Shown here: positions 9,636 through 17,439 of the stretch, piece after piece
How positions within the stretch are numbered: position 1 is the stretch's first letter
Layout: every line of letters starts with the position of its first letter
Origin: DASRAA01 sp963814165
GTDB taxonomy: Bacteria; Acidobacteriota; Terriglobia; Terriglobales; Acidobacteriaceae
Direction: 5' to 3'
DNA length: 64,000 nucleotides
Assembly: GCA_963814165.1 (NCBI GenBank)
Contig: CAWFBW010000008.1
Span: 434,001-498,000 of the forward strand
Program-made: the position numbers and the translations under genes
The notes under the pieces: generated by a model
Told to the model about the DNA's origin: nothing
The model's input: the letters and a program-made list of their open reading frames with translations, nothing else
Database searches by the model: none

Positions 9636-9965
9636 GTGATTGGTAAAGAACGAATCCGCATCCGCCTGAAGGCTTACGATTATCGAATTCTTGACCAGTC
9701 CACGGGCGAAATCGTGGACACGGCACGGCGCACCGGGGCGCAGATCGCGGGACCGATTCCGCTACCAACGGTGAAGAACAAGTATTGCGTGCTGAGGTCT
9801 CCCCACGTGGATAAGAAGTCGCGGGAGCAGTTTGAGATCCGCACCCACAAGCGCTTGCTCGACATTCTGGAGCCAACGCAGCAGACCGTGGACGCGCTGA
9901 TGAAGTTGGAATTGCCCGCAGGCGTGGATGTCGAAATTAAGGCATTCGGCAAGGAACATAAATAG
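9636..9965 (+). CDS. rpsJ: 30S ribosomal protein S10 (NusE)
   Basis: This is S10, about 109 aa from GTG 9636 (MIGKERIRIRLKAYDYRILD); a TTG at 9621 would add five residues without family support. The RSPHVDKKSREQFEIRTHKR core is intact. S10 is a 30S head protein and also acts as NusE with NusB in antitermination. It opens the S10-spc-alpha gene array. Confidence 0.95.
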   Translation: MIGKERIRIRLKAYDYRILDQSTGEIVDTARRTGAQIAGPIPLPTVKNKYCVLRSPHVDKKSREQFEIRTHKRLLDILEPTQQTVDALMKLELPAGVDVEIKAFGKEHK

Positions 9966-9990
9966 GTAGCTGGTTACTGGTAACTGGCAA
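9966..9990. repeat. Heptanucleotide array between rpsJ and rplC
   Basis: It starts directly after the rpsJ stop. Units GTAGCTG, GTTACTG and GTAACTG follow each other with a 7-base period, then GCAAGAA. It is the smallest of the arrays in this operon and has no clear right arm. Confidence 0.75.
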
Positions 9991-10062
9991 GAACAAAGCT
10001 TCCGTGGCGTAGCGCCCCTGGTGCAACTAACACCAGATAAGGAAGCGGAGTTGAGGAAAAAC

Positions 10063-10788
10063 ATGGCAGTCAACGGAATTTTAGGAAAGAAAGTCGGGAT
10101 GGCGCAGTTGTTCGATGACAAGGGCGATGCTCGCCCGGTCACCGTGCTGAAGGCCGGCCCGTGCGTGGTCACACAACGTAAGACCCAGGCGAAGGACGGT
10201 TACGATGCCGCGCAGATCGGGCTGGTGGAGTTCGTGAAGGAGTCGCGGCTGACGCAGCCGATGAAGGGCCACTTCTCGAAGAACAATCTGCCGCCGATGA
10301 AGTTCCTGCGGGAAGTGGAGATCGTAATCGACGAGGAAAACCAGGATGGCGCCAAGGTCGGCGACAAAGTTCTGGTGGACATGTTCGACGGCACGAAGTT
10401 CGTGGACATCACGGCCAACAGCAAGGGACGCGGTTTTGCGGGTGTCGTGAAGCGCCACCACTTTGCCGGAGGCGCGGCTTCGCACGGCTCGATGTTTCAG
10501 ATCACCGGTTCGATCGGCTCGTCGGCGTTTCCGTCGCGCGTATTCAAGGGAATGCGCATGTCGGGGCATATGGGCACGAATCGAGTAACGACCCGAAACC
10601 TGCGCATCCTGGGAATTGACCGGGACGAGAACCTGCTGGTGATCGAAGGCGCGGTTCCGGGAGCGAAGGACGGCTACGTAGTGATTTCGAAGGCCAAGAA
10701 GCCACCCAGAGAGCGCCGTGGATTCGGCGGCGCGGGCACGGTTGATCCGTTGAAGGCTTCGAAGCGGCAGTCGGCGAAGAAGAAATAG
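10063..10788 (+). CDS. rplC: 50S ribosomal protein L3
   Basis: This 241-aa L3 is an early 50S assembly protein near the peptidyl transferase centre. ATG 10063 (MAVNGILGKKVGMAQLFDDK) is chosen over an upstream GTG at 10021 because GAGGA precedes it and family homology begins there. Typical L3 features are VKRHHFAGGAASHGSMFQIT, RVFKGMRMSGHMGTNRVTTR and the glycine-rich loop that reaches the ribosome core. Confidence 0.97.
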   Translation: MAVNGILGKKVGMAQLFDDKGDARPVTVLKAGPCVVTQRKTQAKDGYDAAQIGLVEFVKESRLTQPMKGHFSKNNLPPMKFLREVEIVIDEENQDGAKVGDKVLVDMFDGTKFVDITANSKGRGFAGVVKRHHFAGGAASHGSMFQITGSIGSSAFPSRVFKGMRMSGHMGTNRVTTRNLRILGIDRDENLLVIEGAVPGAKDGYVVISKAKKPPRERRGFGGAGTVDPLKASKRQSAKKK

Positions 10789-10910
10789 TTGTCGGTTGTC
10801 AGTGGTCAGTTGTCGGTTATACCGGCGCGCTGAGAACTGGCAGCGATCCACAAGAGAATTTTGTGTTGGTGGTTTGTGCTGAGAACCGGCAACTGGCCAC
10901 TGACAACTGG
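10789..10910. repeat. Inverted heptanucleotide island between rplC and rplD
   Basis: The left arm 10789-10816 has units TTGTCGG, TTGTCAG, TGGTCAG and TTGTCGG. The right arm 10879-10910 has the complementary orientation (CCGGCAA, CTGGCCA, CTGACAA). About 60 bases of non-repeat sequence, itself containing CTGAGAACTGGCAG, lie between. The arms could pair over about 30 bases. Confidence 0.85.
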
Positions 10911-10918
10911 AAAAGATT

Positions 10919-11578
10919 ATGGCGACGATTGAAGTACACAATTTGAACGGCGAGAAGGTAGGCACGTTCGAGCTGGCCGAGGAAGTATTCGGTGCAGTGA
11001 ACGAAGACCTTCTCTGGGAAGCGGTAAAGCATTACCGCGCCAGCCTGCGGGCTGGGACCGCCTCCACCAAGACCCGCGGTCTGGTGAGCGGCGCCGGCAA
11101 GAAGCTCTGGAAACAGAAGGGTACGGGGCGGGCGCGTATCGCGTCGATCCGTTCACCCCTGTGGCGGCACGGCGGCACTGTCCATGGACCGAAGCCCCGC
11201 TCCTATGACTACGCGTTTCCGCGCAAGAAGCTGCTGGGTGCACTGCGCTCGGCGCTGGCGGCGAAGCTGCAAGACGGAAAGCTGGTTGTGGTGGACAGCC
11301 TGGAACCGAAGGAAGCCAAGAGCAAGAGCTTCCGCGCAGCGCTGAACAAGCTCAACGCGAAGGGAACGACGCTTCTGGTAGACAGCGGCAACGGTGAGAG
11401 CAAGAACCTGCACCTGAGCTCGCGCAACCTGAAGGGTGTGGAGCTCATCGCGGGCAACGCAGTGCACCCGTATCACCTGCTGCGGTACAGCAGTGCGGTC
11501 TTCTCGCAGGCGGCGCTGGAGAAGCTGCAGGATTCGCTGAAGGCGACGGCTCCGAAGCGGAAAGCGGAGGTGGCGTAA
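10919..11578 (+). CDS. rplD: 50S ribosomal protein L4
   Basis: This 219-aa L4 lines the peptide exit tunnel and in enterobacteria represses the S10 operon. RAGTASTKTRGLVSGAGKKL and KQKGTGRARIASIRSPLWRH form the conserved tunnel loop. The stop codon TAA shares its last base with the rplW start, so the two genes are translationally coupled. The ribosome binding site GGAAAAG lies at the edge of the preceding heptamer array. Confidence 0.97.
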   Translation: MATIEVHNLNGEKVGTFELAEEVFGAVNEDLLWEAVKHYRASLRAGTASTKTRGLVSGAGKKLWKQKGTGRARIASIRSPLWRHGGTVHGPKPRSYDYAFPRKKLLGALRSALAAKLQDGKLVVVDSLEPKEAKSKSFRAALNKLNAKGTTLLVDSGNGESKNLHLSSRNLKGVELIAGNAVHPYHLLRYSSAVFSQAALEKLQDSLKATAPKRKAEVA

Positions 11579-11871
11579 TGAAGTCGGCATATCAGATCAT
11601 TCGCCGTCCGGTGATCACGGAAAAGGGCCTGGGCGTGAAGGAAACCGAAGGCACGCTGGTGTTCGAGGTGTCGTCGAAGGCTTCCAAGACCGAGATCAAG
11701 AACGCGGTGCAGAGCATCTTCAAAGTGAAGGTGGACACGGTTCGCACCGCCATCTTCGCTGGCAAGGAGCGCCGCCGGGGCAAGTTCACGGGCTACCGTT
11801 CCGACTGGAAGAAGGCTTATGTGCGGCTGAAGGAAGGGCAGAAGATGCCCGAGTACGCCGAGAACCTGTAA
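11578..11871 (+). CDS. rplW: 50S ribosomal protein L23
   Basis: This 97-aa L23 sits at the tunnel exit and docks trigger factor and SRP. It has the normal SAYQIIRRPVITEKG start and the NAVQSIFKVKVDTVRT core. It overlaps rplD by one base (TAATG). Confidence 0.97.
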   Translation: MKSAYQIIRRPVITEKGLGVKETEGTLVFEVSSKASKTEIKNAVQSIFKVKVDTVRTAIFAGKERRRGKFTGYRSDWKKAYVRLKEGQKMPEYAENL

Positions 11872-11885
11872 CTCGAGAGTTCGAA

Positions 11886-11924
11886 TCCCACCCTTTCCCA
11901 AAAGAGGGGAAAGGATGGGGCACC
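11886..11924. repeat. REP-like hairpin (CCCACCCTTTCCC type) between rplW and rplB
   Basis: CCCACCCTTTCCC and GGGGAAAGGATGGGG form an imperfect stem around AAAAGA, then CACCC follows. A near copy lies at 15476-15513 between rpsQ and rplN. Confidence 0.75.
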
Positions 11925-11957
11925 CAAGATTTACGCAGTTAAGAAGCGAGTAGAGAT

Positions 11958-12782
11958 ATGGCGATTAAGACTTACAGACCGGTAACTCCGACGCGGCGCT
12001 TTACGACCAGCACCGTGAACGACGACCTGACGACGAACCGGCCGTACAAGCCGCTGACCGAGAAGAAGAATCGCACCAGCGGTCGCCGGAACTCGGGTGA
12101 CTTGACCATCTGGCACCGCGGCGGCGGACATAAGCGCCGTCTGCGTACCATCGATTTCAAGCGCGACAAGTTCGGGATTCCCGCGACGGTGGCGACCATC
12201 GAGTACGATCCGAACCGCTCGGCGCGCATCGCGCTACTGAACTACGCCGATGGCGAGAAGCGCTACATCATCTGCCCGGTGGGCCTGAAGGTTGGCGCAA
12301 GGGTTGTGAGCGGCCCGGAGGCCGACATTCTGGTGGGCAACGCCCTGCCGCTGCGCAACATTCCTTCTGGCACGACGGTGCACAACATCGAGCTGAAGCC
12401 GGGTAAGGGAGCGCAGATGGCGCGTTCGGCGGGAGCGCAGGCGCAGTTGGTCGCGAAAGAAGGCGATTACGCGCTGTTGAAGCTGCCCTCCAGCGAAACC
12501 CGCAAGGTGCTGGTGGATTGCATGGCGACCATCGGCCAGGTGGGCAACACGGACCACGAAAACGTTTCCATCGGCAAGGCCGGCCGTACGCGCTGGATGG
12601 GCATCCGTCCGACCAACCGCGGCGTGGTGATGAACCCGGTGGACCATCCGCACGGCGGCGGTGAAGGTAAGACCAGCGGTGGACGTCATCCGGTGACCCC
12701 GTGGGGCCAGCCGACACGCGGTTACAAGACACGCAACAACAAGCGGACCGATAAGTTCATCGTGAACCGCAGACAGAAGTAG
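11958..12782 (+). CDS. rplB: 50S ribosomal protein L2
   Basis: This 274-aa L2 is needed for subunit association and peptidyl transfer. It includes GRNNSGDLTIWH-like sequence (SGRRNSGDLTIWHRGGGHKR), the GNALPLRNIPSGTTVHNIEL segment and NPVDHPHGGGEGKTSGGRHP with the functionally important histidine. Length is standard, and rpsS follows after 12 bases. Confidence 0.98.
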   Translation: MAIKTYRPVTPTRRFTTSTVNDDLTTNRPYKPLTEKKNRTSGRRNSGDLTIWHRGGGHKRRLRTIDFKRDKFGIPATVATIEYDPNRSARIALLNYADGEKRYIICPVGLKVGARVVSGPEADILVGNALPLRNIPSGTTVHNIELKPGKGAQMARSAGAQAQLVAKEGDYALLKLPSSETRKVLVDCMATIGQVGNTDHENVSIGKAGRTRWMGIRPTNRGVVMNPVDHPHGGGEGKTSGGRHPVTPWGQPTRGYKTRNNKRTDKFIVNRRQK

Positions 12783-12794
12783 GACTGAGGCGAT

Positions 12795-13091
12795 ATGGCA
12801 CGTTCAACGAAAAAAGGTGCGTTCATCGATAAGCACCTGCTGGTGAAGATCGAGGGCATGAACGAGCGCAACGAGAAGAAGGTTGTGCGCACGTGGTCGC
12901 GCCGCTCGACTGTGGTTCCTGAGATGGTGGGACACACGCTGGCAGTGCACAACGGCAAGAAGTTTATCCCGGTGTACGTCACCGAAAACATGGTGGGCCA
13001 CAAACTGGGCGAGTTCAGCCAGACCCGCACCTTCAAGGGGCACTCGATGAAGGCGGCGACGGAGACGGCGGCCAAGCCGGCGGCAAGGTAA
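12795..13091 (+). CDS. rpsS: 30S ribosomal protein S19
   Basis: This 98-aa S19 binds the 30S head with S13. It begins MARSTKKGAFIDKHLLVKIE and contains WSRRSTVVPEMVGHTLAVHN and the basic KLGEFSQTRTFKGH tail. A short alanine-rich end (ETAAKPAAR) follows. It is 9 bases upstream of rplV. Confidence 0.98.
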   Translation: MARSTKKGAFIDKHLLVKIEGMNERNEKKVVRTWSRRSTVVPEMVGHTLAVHNGKKFIPVYVTENMVGHKLGEFSQTRTFKGHSMKAATETAAKPAAR

Positions 13092-13100
13092 GGGACAAAC

Positions 13101-13595
13101 ATGGAATTCACAGCCAAACTGAATTACATCCGAGTGTCGCCGCAGAAGGCGCGCCTGGTGCTGGACCTGATCAAGGGCCGCCGGGTGGAAGAAGCACTCG
13201 ATACGCTGCGCTACACCAAGAAGGGCGTTGCGCCGGCGATTTATAAGCTGCTGCGTTCGGCGGTTGAGAACGCCAACTATGTGAGCGCCGAGAAGTCGCT
13301 GGACATCGATCTGGACCGGTTGTACGTGAAGTCGGCAATCGCGAACGACGGGCCGCGTATGAAGCGTATCCGTCCGGCGCCGATGGGACGCGCGTTCCGC
13401 TACCAGCGCCGCATCTCGCACTTGAACATTGTGCTGGCGGAGAAGCCAGGCGATCAGCGGAAAGCCGAAACCAGCGGCGGAACAGCCGCGGGTACGGCGA
13501 AGAAATCGGCCAAGAAGGCAGTGGCGAAGAAGACCGCCGCCAAGAAAGCTCCGGCGAAGAAGTTTGCCGGCAAGAAGACGGCAGGCAAGAAATAA
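13101..13595 (+). CDS. rplV: 50S ribosomal protein L22 with Lys/Ala-rich tail
   Basis: Residues 1-~112 are ordinary L22 (FTAKLNYIRVSPQKARLVLD, KRIRPAPMGRAFRYQRRISH), which lines the exit tunnel. The remaining ~50 residues are a low-complexity lysine/alanine tail with repeats like AKKSAKKAVAKK and APAKKFAGKK, resembling histone H1-type tails. Typical L22 is about 110 aa. The tail probably contacts rRNA at the surface, but this is inference. Confidence 0.96.
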   Translation: MEFTAKLNYIRVSPQKARLVLDLIKGRRVEEALDTLRYTKKGVAPAIYKLLRSAVENANYVSAEKSLDIDLDRLYVKSAIANDGPRMKRIRPAPMGRAFRYQRRISHLNIVLAEKPGDQRKAETSGGTAAGTAKKSAKKAVAKKTAAKKAPAKKFAGKKTAGKK

Positions 13596-13671
13596 AGTTT
13601 CGCCCTCCGCATGAGCGGCGGGCAGAAGCGGCGAAGCCGGAAGGCGGTAGCCGCGGAGAGTAAACGAGACT

Positions 13672-14334
13672 ATGGGACAGAAAGTCCATCCTTACGGATT
13701 CCGCCTCGGTGTTACCAAGCCGTGGAAGTCGCGCTGGTTCGTGGAGCGCGATTACGACAAACTTCTGCTGGAAGACGTGAAGCTGAAGGCAGAGCTGAAG
13801 GACAAGCTGAAGTCGGCGGGCGTCAGCTCGATCGAGATTGAGCGTCCGGGCAACAAGCTGCGCATCATCATCCGCACCGCGCGTCCGGGCATCATCATCG
13901 GCCGCAAGGGCGCTGAGATCGACAAGCTGAAGGGCGAGATCCAGAAGCGTACCGGTCGCGATGTGTACGTCGATATTCTCGAAGTGCACAAGCCTGAGCT
14001 CGACGCGCAGCTTGTGGCGGAGAACATCGCGCTGCAGTTGGAAAAGCGCGTCAGCTTCCGCCGCACTATGCGCAAGGCCGTGGATTCGGCACTGCGTTTC
14101 GGCTGCAAGGGCATCAAGGTCCGCGTGAGCGGCCGCCTGAACGGCAATGAAATCGCGCGTTCCGAGTGGTACCTGCAGGGGCGTCTGCCGCTGCACACTC
14201 TGCGCGCCGATATCGATTACGGCTTCGCGGAAGCGCACACCACGTACGGCATTATCGGCGTGAAGTGCTGGGTGTACAAGGGCGAGATCTTGCGCGAGAA
14301 GAAGCGTGAGCCGCAGACCGCTGGAGCGTTTTGA
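13672..14334 (+). CDS. rpsC: 30S ribosomal protein S3
   Basis: This 220-aa S3 forms part of the mRNA entry channel. It starts MGQKVHPYGFRLGVTKPWKS and has the KH-type RPGIIIGRKGAEIDKLKGEI and the conserved GRLNGNEIARSEWYLQGRLP. It follows rplV by 76 bases and precedes a long heptamer island. Confidence 0.98.
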   Translation: MGQKVHPYGFRLGVTKPWKSRWFVERDYDKLLLEDVKLKAELKDKLKSAGVSSIEIERPGNKLRIIIRTARPGIIIGRKGAEIDKLKGEIQKRTGRDVYVDILEVHKPELDAQLVAENIALQLEKRVSFRRTMRKAVDSALRFGCKGIKVRVSGRLNGNEIARSEWYLQGRLPLHTLRADIDYGFAEAHTTYGIIGVKCWVYKGEILREKKREPQTAGAF

Positions 14335-14339
14335 GAATC

Positions 14340-14421
14340 GTAGCCAGTAGCCGGTAGCCAGTAGCCAGTTGGAGTCGGTAACTGGTAACTGGTAACTGGC
14401 AACTGAGAACTGGGAACTGAT
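14340..14421. repeat. Inverted heptanucleotide island between rpsC and rplP
   Basis: This is the clearest example. Five left-arm units of the GTAGCCA type (14340-14374) are followed at once by six right-arm units AACTGGT, AACTGGC, AACTGAG and AACTGGG (14380-14421). The array ends one base before the rplP ATG, so it must also supply whatever ribosome binding sequence rplP uses (GGGAA at about 14411-14415). Confidence 0.9.
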
Positions 14422-14422
14422 T

Positions 14423-14839
14423 ATGTTGATGCCAAAGAAAGTAAAGTACCGCAAGCAGCAGCGCGGTCGCATGTGCGGCAAGGCGTGGCGCGGCGGCTCG
14501 TTGGCGTTCGGCGATTTCGGCCTGAAGGTCATGGAGCCGGGCTGGATCACCGACCGGCAGATTGAAGCCAGCCGTGTGGCCATGACGCGTTTCGTGAAGC
14601 GCGGCGGAAAGATCTGGATCCGCTTGTTCCCGGACAAGCCGGTGACCAAGAAGCCGGCCGAAACCCGTATGGGTAAGGGCAAGGGAGCTCCCGATCACTG
14701 GGTAGCGGTGGTGCGTCCGGGCAAGATCCTCTTCGAAATGGAAGGGGTCTCGCAGGCCGATGCGGCTGAGGCAATGCGCCTGGCTTCGCACAAACTGGGG
14801 CTCCGCACGAAATTCGTGGCGCGCGATGGCGTGGCATAA
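14423..14839 (+). CDS. rplP: 50S ribosomal protein L16
   Basis: This 138-aa L16 organises the A-site region of the 50S subunit. It starts MLMPKKVKYRKQQRGRMCGK and contains LRLFPDKPVTKKPAETRMG-type sequence (IWIRLFPDKPVTKKPAETRM) and GKGKGAPDHWVAVVRPGK. The start lies against a heptamer array. rpmC follows after 9 bases. Confidence 0.97.
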   Translation: MLMPKKVKYRKQQRGRMCGKAWRGGSLAFGDFGLKVMEPGWITDRQIEASRVAMTRFVKRGGKIWIRLFPDKPVTKKPAETRMGKGKGAPDHWVAVVRPGKILFEMEGVSQADAAEAMRLASHKLGLRTKFVARDGVA

Positions 14840-14848
14840 GGACTGGCA

Positions 14849-15136
14849 ATGAACGCAGAGAAGATTCGTAATTTGACCGATGTGGAGCTGGCGCACCAGC
14901 AGACGGAACTGTCAGACCAGCTGTTCAAGCTGAAGTTCCAGCTGAAGATGGGGCAGACCGAGAGCTTGAAGAAGATCCGCGACCTGAAGAAAGACATCGC
15001 GCGCATCAAGACCATCGAGCGCGAGAAGCGCGGGACGAATGGTAGCAGCGCGGCGAAGAAGACCGTGGCGGCAAAACCTGCCACACCGGCAAAGAAGGCG
15101 GCCAAGAAGAAGTTGGCTGCGACGGAGAAGAAGTAA
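14849..15136 (+). CDS. rpmC: 50S ribosomal protein L29 with Lys/Ala-rich tail
   Basis: The first ~65 residues are L29 (NAEKIRNLTDVELAHQQTEL, then FQLKMGQTESLKKIRDLKKD), a tunnel-exit protein. An additional ~30 residues are lysine/alanine/proline-rich (TPAKKAAKKKLAATEKK). L29 is usually 60-70 aa. The tail resembles that on L22 in the same operon. Confidence 0.95.
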   Translation: MNAEKIRNLTDVELAHQQTELSDQLFKLKFQLKMGQTESLKKIRDLKKDIARIKTIEREKRGTNGSSAAKKTVAAKPATPAKKAAKKKLAATEKK

Positions 15137-15139
15137 GCC

Positions 15140-15460
15140 ATGGCCGAGACAACGACCGGAACCACCAACACGGAAAAGAAGCAGGGCGCGCGTAAGACGC
15201 TGATTGGCGAAGTGGTCTCTACCAAGATGGCGAAGACCATCGTGGTGGAAGTGAACCGCCAGAAGGCGCACCCGTTCTACAAGCGCGTCGTGAAGCGCAG
15301 CAAGAAGTTCTACGCCCACGATGAGCAGGGCGCGGCGAAGCTGGGCGACGTGGTCAAGATCGAAGAGACCCGTCCGCTATCGAAGCTGAAGCGCTGGCAG
15401 TTGAAAGACATCGTGCGCCGCGCCGCCCAGGTGGCGGTGGTGGAAGGGACTGAGGTCTAG
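15140..15460 (+). CDS. rpsQ: 30S ribosomal protein S17
   Basis: This 106-aa protein has the S17 OB fold (TLIGEVVSTKMAKTIVVEVN, HPFYKRVVKRSKKFYAHDE, GDVVKIEETRPLSKLKRW). It is about 20 residues longer than usual because of a Thr/Lys-rich N-terminal extension. The start ATG 15140 is 3 bases after the rpmC stop. Confidence 0.96.
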   Translation: MAETTTGTTNTEKKQGARKTLIGEVVSTKMAKTIVVEVNRQKAHPFYKRVVKRSKKFYAHDEQGAAKLGDVVKIEETRPLSKLKRWQLKDIVRRAAQVAVVEGTEV

Positions 15461-15475
15461 TCCACGCACCTGATA

Positions 15476-15513
15476 TCCCACCCTTTCCCAAAAGAAAGGA
15501 AAGGATGGGGCAC
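15476..15513. repeat. REP-like hairpin (CCCACCCTTTCCC type) between rpsQ and rplN
   Basis: It is a near-identical copy of the element at 11886-11924: CCCACCCTTTCCCAAAAGA, then AAGGAAAGGATGGGGCAC. It lies within a polycistronic unit, so it is unlikely to be a strong terminator. Confidence 0.75.
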
Positions 15514-15532
15514 AAGGCAAGGAGAAGATGCG

Positions 15533-15904
15533 ATGGCAGTGATGATGAGAACGATGCTCGAGGTCGCCGATAACTCCGGCGCGCGCAAGCTGCAGATGAT
15601 TCTGCCGCTGGGCGGCGGGACCGGACTGGTGGCGCACATAGGCGATGTGGTGACGGCTTCGGTGAAAGAAGCTTCGCCGGACGGTACCGCCAAGAAGGGC
15701 ACCGTAGTCAAGGCCGTGATCGTGCGCACGCGCAAAGAGCAGCGGCGCAAGGACGGCACCTACATCCGCTTCGATTCGAATGCGGCGGTGCTGATCAACG
15801 ATGCGAACGAGCCGGTCGGGACCCGCGTATTCGGTCCGGTGGCCCGTGAGCTGCGCGAGAAGAAGTTTTTGAAAATTGTTTCCCTGGCGCCGGAAGTCCT
15901 GTAA
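15533..15904 (+). CDS. rplN: 50S ribosomal protein L14
   Basis: This 123-aa L14 lies at the subunit interface and binds silencing factor RsfS in other bacteria. It contains MRTMLEVADNSGARKLQMIL, RRKDGTYIRFDSNAAVLIND and GTRVFGPVARELREKKFLKI. The length is standard, and the start follows AAGGAGAAG. Confidence 0.97.
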   Translation: MAVMMRTMLEVADNSGARKLQMILPLGGGTGLVAHIGDVVTASVKEASPDGTAKKGTVVKAVIVRTRKEQRRKDGTYIRFDSNAAVLINDANEPVGTRVFGPVARELREKKFLKIVSLAPEVL

Positions 15905-15906
15905 GA

Positions 15907-16020
15907 CAGTTGCCAGTAGTCAGTTGCCAGTTGCCAGCAAGGCAGGATCTGGCTGGGTGTGCGGTCAAGGTTAAGTCAGGTTTTGCTAAGAGCTGAGGGC
16001 TGATAGCTAACAGCTAAAAG
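15907..16020. repeat. Heptanucleotide island between rplN and rplX
   Basis: The left arm 15907-15941 has CAGTTGC, CAGTAGT, CAGTTGC, CAGTTGC and CAGCAAG. The right part 15985-16019 uses another unit: GCTAAGA, GCTGAGG, GCTGATA, GCTAACA, GCTAAAA. Both keep a strict 7-base period. Confidence 0.85.
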
Positions 16021-16029
16021 GTTTGAGAC

Positions 16030-16356
16030 ATGCATAAGATTGTAGATATTCGGCGTAACGACAACGTCCGCGTCATCAGCGGACGCGACAAGGGCAAGGA
16101 AGGGCGCGTGCTGCGTGTCAGTCCGGCTGCGGGCAAGGTGCTGGTGGAGCACGTCTCGATGGTGAAGAAGAACGTGCGCCCCAATCCACAGCGCAACGTA
16201 AAGGGCGGCATTGCCGAGCAGGAAAGCGCTATCGCCATCAGCAACGTGATGCTGGTATGTACCTCGTGCAAGCGTCCGGTGCGCGTGGCGCACGAAAAGC
16301 ACGGCGACAAGCACGTGCGGGTGTGCCGCCACTGCAAGACGACCCTGGAAAAGTAA
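16030..16356 (+). CDS. rplX: 50S ribosomal protein L24
   Basis: This 108-aa L24, an assembly initiator of the 50S subunit, has the KOW motif RRNDNVRVISGRDKGKEGRV near the N-terminus and a late CTSCKRPVRVAHEK...CRHC region with two CxxC-type pairs. Its stop TAA is the first three bases of a heptamer array. Confidence 0.96.
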   Translation: MHKIVDIRRNDNVRVISGRDKGKEGRVLRVSPAAGKVLVEHVSMVKKNVRPNPQRNVKGGIAEQESAIAISNVMLVCTSCKRPVRVAHEKHGDKHVRVCRHCKTTLEK

Positions 16357-16460
16357 TTAGTAATTGGTGATTAGTAATTAGTAGTTGGTGGCATTAGGTT
16401 GGGTAGTTAGCTGGAGCGCTGTTGTAGCTAATTACCAATGACTCATTACTAGTTACTCAA
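16354..16460. repeat. Inverted heptanucleotide island between rplX and rplE
   Basis: The left arm 16354-16388 has TAATTAG, TAATTGG, TGATTAG, TAATTAG and TAGTTGG, and its first three bases are the rplX stop codon. The right arm 16425-16459 has TAGCTAA, TTACCAA, TGACTCA, TTACTAG and TTACTCA, roughly the reverse complement. Confidence 0.85.
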
Positions 16461-16518
16461 AATTGAGTGCCTCACGAACCGGACTTGAGCCGAAACCGTG
16501 AGAAAGGTGAAGCAGGAA

Positions 16519-17211
16519 ATGGCAGACGAGAAAGAGAAGAAGCAGAAAAGCCCAAAGCCGGCGGACGGCAAGCCCCAGGGCAAGAAGGCCAAGCCGGAGC
16601 AGGTGGAAGCCGCGGCTGAAGATGCCTCGGGCAAGCCGGCGCGTCCCAAGGCGAACAACCGGGCGACCGCGCGCATGCGCGAAAAGTATGTAAAGGAAGT
16701 TCTGCCGGCGCTGATGAAGGAATTCAGCCTCGATAACCCGATGGCGGCCCCGAAGCTGGAAAAGATCGTGGTCAACATGGGCGTGGGCGAAGCGACGCAG
16801 AACGCCAAGGTGATTGATCCCGCGGCGAACGAGGTGCAGCAGATTGCCGGACAGAAGCCGGTCATCACCAAGGCCAAGAAGTCGATCGCGCAGTTCAAAG
16901 TGCGTGAAGGAAATCCCATCGGCGTGATGGTGACCCTGCGCGGCGACCGCATGTATGAGTTCTTCGACCGACTGGTCAACATCGCTCTGCCCCGCGTGCG
17001 TGACTTCCGCGGCGTGCCGACCAAGTCATTCGATGGGCGTGGCAATTACACGCTGGGTGTGCGCGACCAGCTGATCTTCCCGGAAATCGACTACGCCAAG
17101 GTCGAGAAGATGAAGGGAATGAATATCACGATCGTGACCACGGCGGGAAATGACGACCAGGCTCGGGCCCTGCTGAAGCACATGGGCATGCCGTTCCGCG
17201 CCGCGCAGTAA
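16519..17211 (+). CDS. rplE: 50S ribosomal protein L5 with charged N-terminal extension
   Basis: About 230 aa from ATG 16519 (after AGCAGGAA); a GTG at 16498 is possible but less likely. L5 proper (about 180 aa, binds 5S rRNA) begins near RMREKYVKEVLPALMKEFSL and includes KLEKIVVNMGVGEA, KPVITKAKKSIAQFKVREG and DFRGVPTKSFDGRGNYTLG. It is preceded by about 50 residues rich in Lys, Glu and Pro, absent from most L5 proteins. Confidence 0.95.
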   Translation: MADEKEKKQKSPKPADGKPQGKKAKPEQVEAAAEDASGKPARPKANNRATARMREKYVKEVLPALMKEFSLDNPMAAPKLEKIVVNMGVGEATQNAKVIDPAANEVQQIAGQKPVITKAKKSIAQFKVREGNPIGVMVTLRGDRMYEFFDRLVNIALPRVRDFRGVPTKSFDGRGNYTLGVRDQLIFPEIDYAKVEKMKGMNITIVTTAGNDDQARALLKHMGMPFRAAQ

Positions 17212-17253
17212 TACAAGTTTGAGCAAGGGCTGAGGCCCGGAGTAAAGGAAACG

Positions 17254-17439
17254 ATGGCTACAACAGGCAAGATCGCAAAGGCGAACAAGAAAGCGAAGTT
17301 TTCGACCCGGCAGCACAACCGCTGCAAAATTTGCGGACGTCCGCGGGCTTACCTGCGCAAGTTCGGCCTGTGCCGTCTGTGCTTCCGCAGTCTGGCGCTC
17401 AAGGGAGAGATTCCTGGAGTTTCGAAGAGTTCGTGGTAA
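17254..17439 (+). CDS. rpsZ: 30S ribosomal protein S14, zinc-binding type
   Basis: This 61-aa S14 is the short C+ form with a zinc ribbon: CKICGRPRAYLRKFGLCRLC, whose four cysteines are all present. It ends SLALKGEIPGVSKSSW, typical for the family. It lies 42 bases after rplE. Confidence 0.97.
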   Translation: MATTGKIAKANKKAKFSTRQHNRCKICGRPRAYLRKFGLCRLCFRSLALKGEIPGVSKSSW

